In this document: positions 51,903 to 60,332 of the stretch, piece after piece | How positions within the stretch are numbered: the stretch's first letter is position 1 | How the letters are laid out: every line of letters starts with the position of its first letter | NCBI GenBank assembly: GCA_041987545.1 | Contig: JBHIWH010000002.1 | Location: 411,623-475,622, forward strand | Direction: 5' to 3' | DNA: 64,000 bases | Source: JAJRXR01 sp041987545 | Lineage (GTDB): Bacteria > Planctomycetota > Phycisphaerae > Phycisphaerales > UBA1924 | Program-made: the position numbers and the translations under genes | Notes under the pieces: generated by a model | The model's input: only the letters and a program-made list of their open reading frames with translations | Databases searched by the model: none | What the model was told of the DNA's origin: nothing

Positions 51903-53282
51903 ATGAATCATCGTTCCCTCATCCTCGGCATCGCCTGCGCCGCCGTCGGCGCGTCCACCGCGAGCGCCCAGCTCGCCGCCCTCGACACCGACACCCGCGT
52001 CGACGTCGAGCCCCGCGGCTTCTCCTCCGGGCCCGACGTCCTCTACCAGAACCTCACTTCCATCAACACGTTCGGCCCGGTCGGCGGCACCATGGCCTAC
52101 ATCGCCGACAGCTACACCTGCAACGTCGGCGACGCCGGACTCCTCTTCGGCGGCGGCAACGGCACCCCTGTCCTCGTCTGGAACATCCACCGTTACCACG
52201 ACGGCCGCCTCGAGCAGCTCGGCATGTCCTGGGCCAAGCACGCCTGCTGCGCCATCCAGGGCTCCGGCTGCGGCCTGCCCTGCTCCGGCGGCGGCGGCCT
52301 CGGCTCCGGCTGCCGCGACATCTACTCCGCCGGCTGGAACTCCAGCCAGGGCAGCCTCGGCCCCCGATCGGCCATCAACGCCTGGACCGGCAACGTCCCG
52401 GGCATCGAGGGCGTCGGCGGCTCCACCATCGCCGGCCGCACCCAGGTCGCCCAGTCCGACCTCCTCCAGGAGGGCTCCGGCGCCGTCTACTACATGGAAG
52501 GCGTCTACGTCGGCTCCGACGACGCGCCGGCCGGCAACTCCTACAACAACGCCTCCTACAAGCGCGTCACCATTAACGAGGCCAACTTCGGCATGTCACC
52601 CACCGGCGCGATGGTCGAGGGCGAGCCCGCCATCTACGCCTGGCAGGACAACGACGCGAGCGTCTCCATCACCCCCGTCGATGTCCCCGGCGAGGGCCGC
52701 TTCTTCTTCGCCGCCAAGGTCTCCGACAACGGCGACGGCACCAACCGCTACGAGTACGCCATCTACAACCTCAACTCGCACCGCTCGGGCGGCTCCTTCT
52801 CCGTGCCCGTCCCGGCCGGCGTGGTCGTCTCCAACGCCGGCTTCCACGACGTGGACTACCACTCGGGCGAGCCGTACGACAACACGGACTGGAACATCTC
52901 GACCGACGGCGGCGCCGTCACCTGGTCCAGCCCCCAGACCCACGCCCAGAACGCCGACTCCAACGCCATCCGCTGGGGCACCATGTACAACTTCTGGTTC
53001 GACGCGACCGGCGACGTCTCCGACGCCGACGCCGACATGGGCCTGTTCCGCCCCGGCGCGCCCGACTCGATCAGCGTCAACCTGCCCGCCCCGGGCCTGT
53101 CGGGCTGCAACGCCGCCGACCTCGCCGAGCCCCTCGGGCAGCTCGACTTCTCCGACATCAGCGCGTTCCTGACCGCGTTCTCCAACTCCCAGCCGGAGGC
53201 CGACCTGGCCGTCCCGTTCGGCCAGTGGGACTTCTCCGACATCACCGCCTTCCTCAACGCGTTCTCCGGCGGCTGCCCGTAA
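51903..53282 (+). CDS. Cys-rich planctomycete secreted family protein with GC-type dockerin-like domain (two units)
   Basis: 459 aa; start at 51903 (signal peptide MNHRSLILGIACAAVGASTASA) with GGGAGA about 12 nt upstream; an ATG at 51840 gives a poor N-terminus. A conserved block at about residues 90-165 contains DGRLEQLGMSWAKHACCAIQ, then a cluster of six more Cys (GCGLPC, GCRD), SAGWNSSQGSLGPRSAINAW. I recall this block from uncharacterised planctomycete secreted proteins carrying other anchors. The rest is beta-rich (FFFAAKVSDNGDGTNRYEYA). Residues 402-459 are the two-unit tag with Ser/Thr-Ile variants (DFSDISAFL; DFSDITAFLNAF). A perfect T-tract terminator follows. Confidence 0.87.
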   Translation: MNHRSLILGIACAAVGASTASAQLAALDTDTRVDVEPRGFSSGPDVLYQNLTSINTFGPVGGTMAYIADSYTCNVGDAGLLFGGGNGTPVLVWNIHRYHDGRLEQLGMSWAKHACCAIQGSGCGLPCSGGGGLGSGCRDIYSAGWNSSQGSLGPRSAINAWTGNVPGIEGVGGSTIAGRTQVAQSDLLQEGSGAVYYMEGVYVGSDDAPAGNSYNNASYKRVTINEANFGMSPTGAMVEGEPAIYAWQDNDASVSITPVDVPGEGRFFFAAKVSDNGDGTNRYEYAIYNLNSHRSGGSFSVPVPAGVVVSNAGFHDVDYHSGEPYDNTDWNISTDGGAVTWSSPQTHAQNADSNAIRWGTMYNFWFDATGDVSDADADMGLFRPGAPDSISVNLPAPGLSGCNAADLAEPLGQLDFSDISAFLTAFSNSQPEADLAVPFGQWDFSDITAFLNAFSGGCP

Positions 53283-53310
53283 GCCCGCTCGAACGCTCGT
53301 GAACCACACC

Positions 53311-53349
53311 GAGAACCGGGCCACCCAGGCCCGGTTCTCTTTTTTTTTT
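53311..53349 (+). terminator. Rho-independent terminator
   Basis: Perfect 12-bp stem GAGAACCGGGCC (53311-53322) / GGCCCGGTTCTC (53328-53339), 5-base loop, then ten T (53340-53349). It lies 28 bp after the stop at 53282 and is the clearest intrinsic terminator in the window. Confidence 0.93.
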
Positions 53350-53421
53350 GCCGTGCGCCCCCGTAGGACCCCGCCCCGCGATTCTCGCTGTCAATGGTGA
53401 GGGGTCACCCCGGAGGACAGC

Positions 53422-54750
53422 ATGAGCACCCGCCGACTGATCGCATTCGCCCTCACGCCGCTGGCACTCGTGTCGGTCCCCGCGCCCGCACAGCCCTGCG
53501 CCGCGACCGACCTCTTCCCGGCCCACACGGACCACGGTCGATTCCTCAACACGCTCCAGGCGTTCGCAGCGGACGTCAACGGCGACGGGTTCGCCGACAT
53601 CCTCGCCTGCGACTCCGCCGACTGGTCGCTCGAGGTCTACCTCAACGACGGCGCGGGCGGGTTCGGCGTCGCCCCGGCCGGCGCCTACGACACCGCCCCG
53701 ACCGCCACATTCCTCGTCGTCGCGGACTTCAACGAGGACGGCATCCACGACGTCGTGACCTACGGCGGCGCGGCGCTCGAACTCGGGTTCATGCCGGGCC
53801 TGGGCGGCGGCGCGTTCGGCGCGGCCGTCCCCTTCGACGCCGGCTCCACCTCCGCCGCCCGCGAGATCATCACCGCCGACTTCAACCAGGACGGCCACCT
53901 CGACCTGGCCGTCGCCTCGGGCCGCAACTCGCTCACCGTCCTCACCGGCACGGGCGCCGGTACGTTCTCGTCGCCCACCGACTGGCCCCTGGGCTTCCCC
54001 TTCCCGGTCGCCCACGGCGTCCGCGCCACCGACCTCAACGCCGACAACGACCCCGACCTCGTCGTCGCGGGCTCCAACGGTGGGATCGACACCGTCGTCG
54101 TCCTGCTCGGGGGGCCGGGCGCGACCTTCGCCCCGGGCATGCACACCGACGCCCCGATCTCCCTCCAGGGCGTCGCCGTCGGCGACCTCAACAACGACGG
54201 TCTGCCCGACGTCGTCAGCGTCGGGATTCTCGGCGACGTCGGTGTCAGCCTCGGGCTGGGCGGGGCCGCCCTCGCCGCGACCGTCGAGCACCCGACCACG
54301 CTCGCCCCGCGCGACGTGCACATCGCCGACGTCAACAACGACGGCAACGCCGACGTGCTCATCGGCGCCGACTCGATCTCGAGCGCCGCGGTCCTGCTCG
54401 GCGCCGGCGACGGCACGCTCTCGGCCGAGACGCTCATCCCCACCGCCCTCCGCCCGCTCTACATCACCCTCGCCGACCTGAACAACGACAGCACGCTCGA
54501 CCTGATCACGGCCAACGCGCAGTCCACCGATTTCTCCGTGCTGCTCAACGCGTGCCCCGCCACCCCCGCCGGGTGCAACGACGCGGACCTCGCGCCCCCG
54601 TTCGGCACGCTCGACTTCTCCGACGTGCTCGAGTTCCTGACCGCGTTCGCCTCGATGGACCCCGCCGCCGACCTGGCGCCGCCCCCGGGCGTCTGGGACT
54701 TCTCCGACGTGCTGGCGTTCCTCGCCGCGTTCGGCGCCGGCTGCCCCTAG
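53422..54750 (+). CDS. Secreted VCBS-repeat propeller protein with GC-type dockerin-like domain (two units)
   Basis: 442 aa; CGGAGGAC Shine-Dalgarno 3-5 nt upstream; signal peptide MSTRRLIAFALTPLALVSVPAPAQ. Seven VCBS-type blades fill residues 45-375 (AADVNGDGFADILACD; VVADFNEDGIHDVVTY; VGDLNNDGLPDVVSVG; IADVNNDGNADVLIGA). Residues 385-442 are the two-unit tag (FGTLDFSDVLEFLTAF; GVWDFSDVLAFLAAFGAGCP). Close in layout and tag sequence to the protein at 29984. Confidence 0.88.
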   Translation: MSTRRLIAFALTPLALVSVPAPAQPCAATDLFPAHTDHGRFLNTLQAFAADVNGDGFADILACDSADWSLEVYLNDGAGGFGVAPAGAYDTAPTATFLVVADFNEDGIHDVVTYGGAALELGFMPGLGGGAFGAAVPFDAGSTSAAREIITADFNQDGHLDLAVASGRNSLTVLTGTGAGTFSSPTDWPLGFPFPVAHGVRATDLNADNDPDLVVAGSNGGIDTVVVLLGGPGATFAPGMHTDAPISLQGVAVGDLNNDGLPDVVSVGILGDVGVSLGLGGAALAATVEHPTTLAPRDVHIADVNNDGNADVLIGADSISSAAVLLGAGDGTLSAETLIPTALRPLYITLADLNNDSTLDLITANAQSTDFSVLLNACPATPAGCNDADLAPPFGTLDFSDVLEFLTAFASMDPAADLAPPPGVWDFSDVLAFLAAFGAGCP

Positions 54751-54922
54751 CCGCCGCAGCGACCGCCAGCGCGGAACGGAGAGAGCCGTCCCCCGGGGCC
54801 CGGCCTCGTTTTTGGCCATTTTCGCCACCGGCACTCCACCGGCCATCCCCGGCTTCCAACCGGGCGGGGCTTCGGATACGGTGACGTGGAACGGAGAGAG
54901 TGTCCATCTCAGGGGAGCCATC

Positions 54923-57562
54923 ATGATCCGTACGCCGTCGCTGTCCGCGTCCGCCGCCGCCGTTCTGCTCGCGCTCGCGCCCGCCGCGTACGCCGCGCCG
55001 CCCATCGACGTCCCCATCCAGAACGCCGGCTTCGAGGACCCCGTCCTCACCGACGGCACGTTCGGCCTCGGCGGCGTCGCCCCCTGGTCGGACTTCGACG
55101 CCTTCGGGCCCATCAACCCCCCCGCGTTCATCCTCACCGGGCCCGTCCCCGAGGGCGAGAACGTCGCGTTCTCCAATCTCGACGGCGACACCGCCGAGCA
55201 GATCCTCGACCTCGAGATCTGCGACGGGGACCAGCTCACGCTCAGCGTGTTCGTCGGCGCCCGCACCGACGACCTCGTGTTCGGCGGGTACATCGTCGGC
55301 CTCGAGGCCGTCGCCGACGACGACACCCGCACCGAGATCGCTACCGTCACCAGCAACGACGTCGGCGCCCTCGTCCCGCCCGCGGGCGGGTTCCTCGAGG
55401 TCACCGTCGCCTACACCGTCGATGGCGACGAGTTCGTCGGCGACCGCGTCGCGATCAAGCTCGGCTCGTTCTCCACGCAGCCCGGGCAGCAGACCTTCTT
55501 CGACGATGTCCGACTCACCGTCCAGACCAACTCCATCCAGGTGCCGGACTGCGTCCCGACCATCCAGGAGGCGCTCGAGCTCGCCGAGGACGGCGACGAG
55601 ATCGTCCTCCAGCCCGGCTACTACTGGGGCCCCGTCGACTTCGGCGGCAAGAACGTCACCATCCGCTCCATCGACCCGGACGACGAGGAGGTCGTGAACC
55701 AGACGAGGATCACGTCCGTCCTCGTCCGCGGCGGCGAGCCCATCGAGCCCGTCGAGCCGCTCGTCAGCTTCACCTCGGGCGAGGGCCCCGGCGCGGGCCT
55801 CCTGGGCGTCTCCCTCGAGAACCCGTTCGACGTCGTCGCCGGCGGGAACATCTTCATCTCCGGCGCCAGCCCCACTATCGACAGGTGTCAAATCTACAGC
55901 GGGCACGCCGACACGTTCGGCGGCGGCGCCTACGTCGAGAACGGGGCCCCCACATTCGACGGGTGCCTCTTCGCAGAGCACCACGCCGGGCTCGGGGGCG
56001 GCGCGCTCTACCTGGGCGCCGGCTCCGACGCCGAGGTGTTTGACTGCGAGTTCTTCTACGCCATCGCCGATTTCGGCTCGGGTGGCGCGATCCACATCGC
56101 CGCCGACGCCGACGCGCTGATCGACGGCTGCGACTTCGGGCTCAACGGGGCCGAGCTGTTCGGGGGCAGCATCTACGTCGATTCGCGCGGTGACGTCCAG
56201 ATCGTTGACTGCGAGTTCCTCGGCAAGATCGGCGCCTACCTCGGCGGCGCCATCTTCAGCTTCCAGTCCTCTCCCCTCGTCTCGGGATGCGAGATCTCCC
56301 ACGCGGGAGCGAACGAGGGCGGCGGCATGTTCGCCTACGGCGGCTCGCCGACCGTCGTCGGCTGCGAGTTCTACAACTGCGAGGCCTTCTCCGGCGATCT
56401 GCTCGCCGAGTCGGGCGACGCCCCCGAGGGCGCCCGCGGCATCATGGGCGTCGAGGGCGGCGGCGGCTACGCCCAGCACACGGGCCAGGCCACGATCACC
56501 GGCTGCCTCTTCGAGGCCAACACCGCCGGCCGCGGCGCCGGCCTCGCCTCCCGCGGCGCCGACATCGCCGTCACCAACTGCCAGTTCATCGAGAACTACG
56601 CCGCGTACTCCCCCGGCGAGGGCGGCGGCCTCAACGCCGCCGGCGGATCCATCCGCCTCGAACGGTCCTCCTTCCTCAACAACCACGCCAGCAACTACGC
56701 CGGCGGCGCCTACATCGACGTCTACGGCGAGGGCGGGCGCGGCGACAACAAGAAGGAGCCCTCTGAGCCCCTCGGCGACATCATCAACTGCGTCTTCGAC
56801 CACAACGCCGCCGCCGACGGCGCCGGCGGCATGCTCGTCCGCGGCACCGGCGTCAACATCGCCAACTGCACCTTCTCCGGCAACGACGTCTACAACGCCT
56901 TCGACGGCGGCCGGACCACCCTCTCGGGCGGCGGCGTGTACGTCTCCAGCGACCCCGGCGACCTCGACTTTGCCATCTTCAACTGCATCCTCTGGGGCAA
57001 CACCCCCGACCAGATCTTCGCCGACAACTTCTTCGGGCCCGTCACCCTCGCCAACTCGAACATCCAGGACGGGGTCCCCCTGGGCCTGGACGACGCCGGC
57101 GGCAACATCTTCACCTACCCCCGCTTCGTGGACGTCAACGGCCTCGACAACGACCCCACCACCGCGTTCGACAACGACCTGAGCCTCGCCATGAACTCGC
57201 CCTGCATCGACGCGGGCGACACCCCGAGCCTGCTCGCGATCGACGTCTCGGGGATCGACGTCTGGGCCGCGCCCCGCGTGGTGGACGACATCGGCGTCGC
57301 GGACACGGGCATCGCCGACGGCGGCGGCCTGACCGTGGACATGGGCGCCTACGAGTTCCAGGGCGCTAGCGACCCCAGGTGCAGCCCCGCCGACCTCGTC
57401 GCCCCCTTCGGCGAGCTCAACTTCTCCGACGTCCTCGAGTTCCTCGACGCCTTCGCGAACAAGGGCGTGGACGCCGACCTCTCCGAGGAGTACGGCATCC
57501 TCGACTTCTCCGACGTCCTCGTCTACATCACGCTCTTCGGCGAGGGCTGCGAGAAGCCGTAA
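54923..57562 (+). CDS. Large secreted beta-helix protein with N-terminal NAGFE module and GC-type dockerin-like domain (two units)
   Basis: 879 aa; AGGGGAG Shine-Dalgarno; signal peptide MIRTPSLSASAAAVLLALAPAAYA. Paralogue of the protein at 22775: the N-terminal module reads NAGFEDPVLTDGTFGLGG, APWSDFDAFGP and GPVPEGENVAFSNL. The beta-helix opens VPTIQEALELAEDGDEI and closes VDMGAYEFQGAS. Residues 820-879 are the tag, with ADLSEEYGILDFSD in the second unit and an atypical end GEGCEKP. The upstream region has TACGGT about 45 nt before the start. It is followed by the tandem pair at 57680 and 58518. Confidence 0.9.
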   Translation: MIRTPSLSASAAAVLLALAPAAYAAPPIDVPIQNAGFEDPVLTDGTFGLGGVAPWSDFDAFGPINPPAFILTGPVPEGENVAFSNLDGDTAEQILDLEICDGDQLTLSVFVGARTDDLVFGGYIVGLEAVADDDTRTEIATVTSNDVGALVPPAGGFLEVTVAYTVDGDEFVGDRVAIKLGSFSTQPGQQTFFDDVRLTVQTNSIQVPDCVPTIQEALELAEDGDEIVLQPGYYWGPVDFGGKNVTIRSIDPDDEEVVNQTRITSVLVRGGEPIEPVEPLVSFTSGEGPGAGLLGVSLENPFDVVAGGNIFISGASPTIDRCQIYSGHADTFGGGAYVENGAPTFDGCLFAEHHAGLGGGALYLGAGSDAEVFDCEFFYAIADFGSGGAIHIAADADALIDGCDFGLNGAELFGGSIYVDSRGDVQIVDCEFLGKIGAYLGGAIFSFQSSPLVSGCEISHAGANEGGGMFAYGGSPTVVGCEFYNCEAFSGDLLAESGDAPEGARGIMGVEGGGGYAQHTGQATITGCLFEANTAGRGAGLASRGADIAVTNCQFIENYAAYSPGEGGGLNAAGGSIRLERSSFLNNHASNYAGGAYIDVYGEGGRGDNKKEPSEPLGDIINCVFDHNAAADGAGGMLVRGTGVNIANCTFSGNDVYNAFDGGRTTLSGGGVYVSSDPGDLDFAIFNCILWGNTPDQIFADNFFGPVTLANSNIQDGVPLGLDDAGGNIFTYPRFVDVNGLDNDPTTAFDNDLSLAMNSPCIDAGDTPSLLAIDVSGIDVWAAPRVVDDIGVADTGIADGGGLTVDMGAYEFQGASDPRCSPADLVAPFGELNFSDVLEFLDAFANKGVDADLSEEYGILDFSDVLVYITLFGEGCEKP

Positions 57563-57584
57563 CCCGGCAGACCCCACTCCTCTC

Positions 57585-57614
57585 GAGGCCGCGCCCCGTG
57601 CGCGGCCTCCTTTA
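57585..57614 (+). terminator. Hairpin terminator after the beta-helix gene
   Basis: Perfect 10-bp stem GAGGCCGCGC (57585-57594) / GCGCGGCCTC (57600-57609), loop CCCGT, then CTTTAT. Homologous to the hairpin at 58419, showing that the duplicated unit carries its own terminator. Confidence 0.75.
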
Positions 57615-57679
57615 TGCGTGCCCTCTGTCTTTGCGCGGCGCCCCGCAGATACACTGCGCCCGACCCGAGGAGACAAGCG

Positions 57680-58396
57680 ATGAACCGTCCGATCGTCCCC
57701 GTGCTCGCGCTCGCGGCCCTCGCCGGGCCCGTCCACGCCCAGTGGCTCGAATGCTCAGCATCGATGATCGCCCACCCCGCTGATCTGGCGCTCCCACCCG
57801 TGCCGGGCGACCTCACCGGCGTCTCGGGCGACCGCGTCGGTGTCACCGCCTCGTTCGTGTTCAGCACGGACTCGCCACCCATCGCGGTCACCGGCCACTT
57901 CGTCGCCTTCGCTGTCGCCGATTTCAACGCCTGTGTCACGGATCTGGGGGCAAACCCCGACCCATCGCGCACGCTCGACCCCTCGAACGCAAATGCGCTG
58001 ATTCTCTACTACTTTGAGAACGACGTGCTCACCTTCAGCATCTCGAACTCCGACGACAGCTTCAGCCTGAGCATCACGCGCCCCTCCGGCCCGTTCTCGG
58101 CCTCGATGACCTCGCTGCCGCTCCTCCCCAGCCAGTACAGCTTCGACGGCCGCCCGGACGACGAGGTCGTCGCCACGTTCCAGGGCCCCCTCATGCCCGC
58201 CGCCGCCGACGCCCGCTGGTCCCCCACGGATCAGTACGGCCTCGGCGAGACCGTCGCGTACATGCTGGGCCACACCGACGCGCCAGAGCCCGACCCCTGC
58301 TCGCCCGCCGACCTGGCCACCCCCTTCGGCGTCCTGAACTTCAGCGACGCCCTCGCCTTCCTCACCGCGTTCGGCGCGGGCTGCGAGAAGCCCTGA
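57680..58396 (+). CDS. Secreted 'SLPD' family protein with single-unit GC-type dockerin-like domain (tandem copy A)
   Basis: 238 aa; start at 57680 with GAGGAGACAAGCG upstream; signal peptide MNRPIVPVLALAALAGPVHAQ. Landmarks: QWLECSASMIA after cleavage, ASFVFSTDSPPIAV, and SMTSLPLLPSQYSFDG. Residues 207-238 are one tag unit ending GAGCEKP, as in the preceding gene. It is clearly homologous to the next gene over the whole length, including MIA and ERGETVAYM/LGETVAYM near the tag, and the flanking non-coding sequence is also duplicated. TACACT lies 29 nt upstream of the start. Confidence 0.84.
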   Translation: MNRPIVPVLALAALAGPVHAQWLECSASMIAHPADLALPPVPGDLTGVSGDRVGVTASFVFSTDSPPIAVTGHFVAFAVADFNACVTDLGANPDPSRTLDPSNANALILYYFENDVLTFSISNSDDSFSLSITRPSGPFSASMTSLPLLPSQYSFDGRPDDEVVATFQGPLMPAAADARWSPTDQYGLGETVAYMLGHTDAPEPDPCSPADLATPFGVLNFSDALAFLTAFGAGCEKP

Positions 58397-58418
58397 CCCG
58401 GCAGACTCCACCCCTCTC

Positions 58419-58453
58419 GAGGCCGTGCCCAGGGCGCGGCCTCCTTTTCTTTG
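58419..58453 (+). terminator. Hairpin terminator after tandem copy A
   Basis: Stem GAGGCCGTGC (58419-58428) / GCGCGGCCTC (58434-58443), ten pairs including one G-U, loop of 5, followed by CTTTTCTTT. The first arm has T where the 57585 hairpin has C, so pairing is kept as a wobble. Confidence 0.8.
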
Positions 58454-58517
58454 TGCACCACCCGCGCGACGTCCGGCGCCCCACCAGTACACTGCGCAAA
58501 ACGTGAGGAGGCAAGCG

Positions 58518-59228
58518 ATGAAGCGTGCAGTTGTCCCCGTGCTCGCGCTCGCGGCACTCGCCGAGGCCGCCCACGCGCAGTGGCTCGAGCTCTCGGCCTC
58601 GATGATCGCCCAGCAGTTCGCGACGTTCGTCCCCCCCGAGCCGGGCGACTTCCCCGGCATCGCCGGCGACCGATTCGCCGTCACCGCGACGATCCTCTTC
58701 GACGCCGGCGCCCCGCCCGTCTCGGCCGACAAGAACTTCGTCGTCTTCGACGTCGAGCACTTCCGCGCCGACGTCCTGGCCCTCAAGGCGCCGGGCGAGC
58801 CCCGGTTCACGCTCACACCGGACAACGCGGCCGCGTCCATCGTCTACGTCGTCCGCGACGACACTCTCCTGTTCAGCATTCTGGAGGCAGAACGCACGTT
58901 CCGCCTCACGATCGAACGCCCGGCTGGCTCGTTCAGTGGCGCCATGACATCGCTCCCCGACGCCCCGGCCGATTACGCCTTCGATGGCACGGACAACGAC
59001 GAGGTCAGCGCCACCTACATGCGCGTCTCGACCGCCGAGTCCGTCGAGGCGGTCTGGAACCCGGACGACCTCTACGAGCGGGGCGAGACTGTCGCGTACA
59101 TGGTGCGCCAGGCCAGCCCCCGAGACCCCGAGCCGTGCTCGGCGGTCGACCTGGCGACCCCGTTCGGCGTGCTGAACTTCAGCGATGTCCTGGCATTCCT
59201 CGCCGCGTTCGGCGCAGGCTGCCCGTAG
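58518..59228 (+). CDS. Secreted 'SLPD' family protein with single-unit GC-type dockerin-like domain (tandem copy B)
   Basis: 236 aa; start at 58518 with GAGGAGGCAAGCG upstream; signal peptide MKRAVVPVLALAALAEAAHAQ. Landmarks: QWLELSASMIAQQ, ATILFDAGAPPVSA, AMTSLPDAPADYAFDG and RGETVAYM. Residues 207-236 form one tag unit ending GAGCP, whereas copy A ends GCEKP. TACACT lies in the same relative position as in copy A. The cupin gene starts 11 bp after the stop and may be co-transcribed. Confidence 0.84.
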   Translation: MKRAVVPVLALAALAEAAHAQWLELSASMIAQQFATFVPPEPGDFPGIAGDRFAVTATILFDAGAPPVSADKNFVVFDVEHFRADVLALKAPGEPRFTLTPDNAAASIVYVVRDDTLLFSILEAERTFRLTIERPAGSFSGAMTSLPDAPADYAFDGTDNDEVSATYMRVSTAESVEAVWNPDDLYERGETVAYMVRQASPRDPEPCSAVDLATPFGVLNFSDVLAFLAAFGAGCP

Positions 59229-59239
59229 GCCCCCCGCGC

Positions 59240-59605
59240 ATGACTGATCCGATCAACATCGCCGACAAGCTTGCCCGCATCCGCGAGCACTGGAGCCCGC
59301 GCCTGCTGGCCAGCCTCAACGGCCAGGACGTCAAGCTCGCCAAGATCCGGGGCGAGTTCGTCTGGCACGCCCACGACGACGCCGACGAGCTGTTTCTCGT
59401 GCTCGAGGGCTCGTTCACGATGGAGTACCGCGACCGCTCGGTCGAGGTCCGCGAGGGCGAGATCGTGGTCGTGCCGCGGGGCGTTGAGCACCGCCCGGTC
59501 GCCGAGCGCGAGTGCTCGATCCTGCTCTTCGAGCCCGCGGGCGTGGTCAACACGGGGAACTCGCCCCGCTCGGGCCTGACGCGGGACTCGATCGAGCCGG
59601 TCTGA
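59240..59605 (+). CDS. Small cupin-domain protein
   Basis: 121 aa, no signal peptide. Single cupin barrel: motif 1 is spread over VWHAHDDADELFLVLEG (H at 43 and 45, E at 50), motif 2 is VVVPRGVEHRPVAERE. The metal site H-x-H...E...H is complete. Short single-cupin proteins of this type are often annotated as mannose-6-phosphate isomerase-like or quercetinase-like, without proven activity. There is no Shine-Dalgarno; it begins 11 bp after the last array gene and ends 9 bp before the convergent flgH stop. Confidence 0.82.
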   Translation: MTDPINIADKLARIREHWSPRLLASLNGQDVKLAKIRGEFVWHAHDDADELFLVLEGSFTMEYRDRSVEVREGEIVVVPRGVEHRPVAERECSILLFEPAGVVNTGNSPRSGLTRDSIEPV

Positions 59606-59614
59606 GCGGGCCGC

Positions 59615-60307
59615 CTAGAACGCGAACAGCGCGTCGAGCACCCGCGTGATGATGCCCTTCTTGGCCGACTCGGCGACCTGGCCCTCGTTCTTGCGGACCA
59701 CGTTCAGGTTCGCCAGCTGGCTGGAGCGGACCGTGTTCTGCACGCTCACGTCCTCGGGCCGGGCCAGCCCGGACAGGACGAGCGTCTGCTCCTCCTCGTC
59801 GGTCTTGATGAACGTCTTGGCCTCGACGAGCAGCGTCCCGTTGGGCTTGACCTCGATCACGCGGGCCGCGATCCGGGCGCTGAACCGGTCCTCTCGCGAG
59901 TAGTCCCCCTCGCCCTTGAACTCACGGTCGGCCGACACGTTCACCAGCTCCAGATCGCTCAGCCGCCCCTGCGCCAGGCGGAGCTCGAGCAGCTGGAGCG
60001 GATCGATCAGCGCGTTGATCGACGCGCTCGTGTCGTACTCCTTGCTCGTGTCCAGGCTCTGGCTCGACTCCTGGCGGCTCGACTCGTCCACGATGATCGT
60101 GATGATGTCGTGCTTGGCGAACTTCCGCGGCTCGGGCGGATCGAACTGGAACATGCTCTTGGACCGCAGATCCGCCTGCGGGTCCGGGGACCCCGCCTCG
60201 TCCACGTGCGCCCGGACCGGACGCTGGAACAGGCTCTGCGCCGACGCCGACGAAAGCGGCGCGACCATCGCGAGCGAGACGCCGATCATGACCAGCCGTG
60301 GGTTCAT
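59615..60307 (-). CDS. flgH: Flagellar L-ring protein FlgH
   Basis: 230 aa; forms the outer-membrane L ring of the flagellar basal body. Start at 60307 (MNPRLVMIGVSL...ASAQ). Typical FlgH parts: SKSMFQFDP, the DIITIIVDESS strand near residue 70, EFKGEGDYSREDRFSARIAA, and NGTLLVEAKTFI. Unlike most FlgH proteins the signal peptide has no lipobox cysteine (ASAQS instead of L-x-G-C), so it is probably not a lipoprotein. Last gene of the flgF-flgG-flgA-flgH run, 25 bp after flgA. Confidence 0.92.
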   Translation of the reverse strand: MNPRLVMIGVSLAMVAPLSSASAQSLFQRPVRAHVDEAGSPDPQADLRSKSMFQFDPPEPRKFAKHDIITIIVDESSRQESSQSLDTSKEYDTSASINALIDPLQLLELRLAQGRLSDLELVNVSADREFKGEGDYSREDRFSARIAARVIEVKPNGTLLVEAKTFIKTDEEEQTLVLSGLARPEDVSVQNTVRSSQLANLNVVRKNEGQVAESAKKGIITRVLDALFAF

Positions 60308-60332
60308 CGTCCGACTCCGTTCCGCGTTTGTC

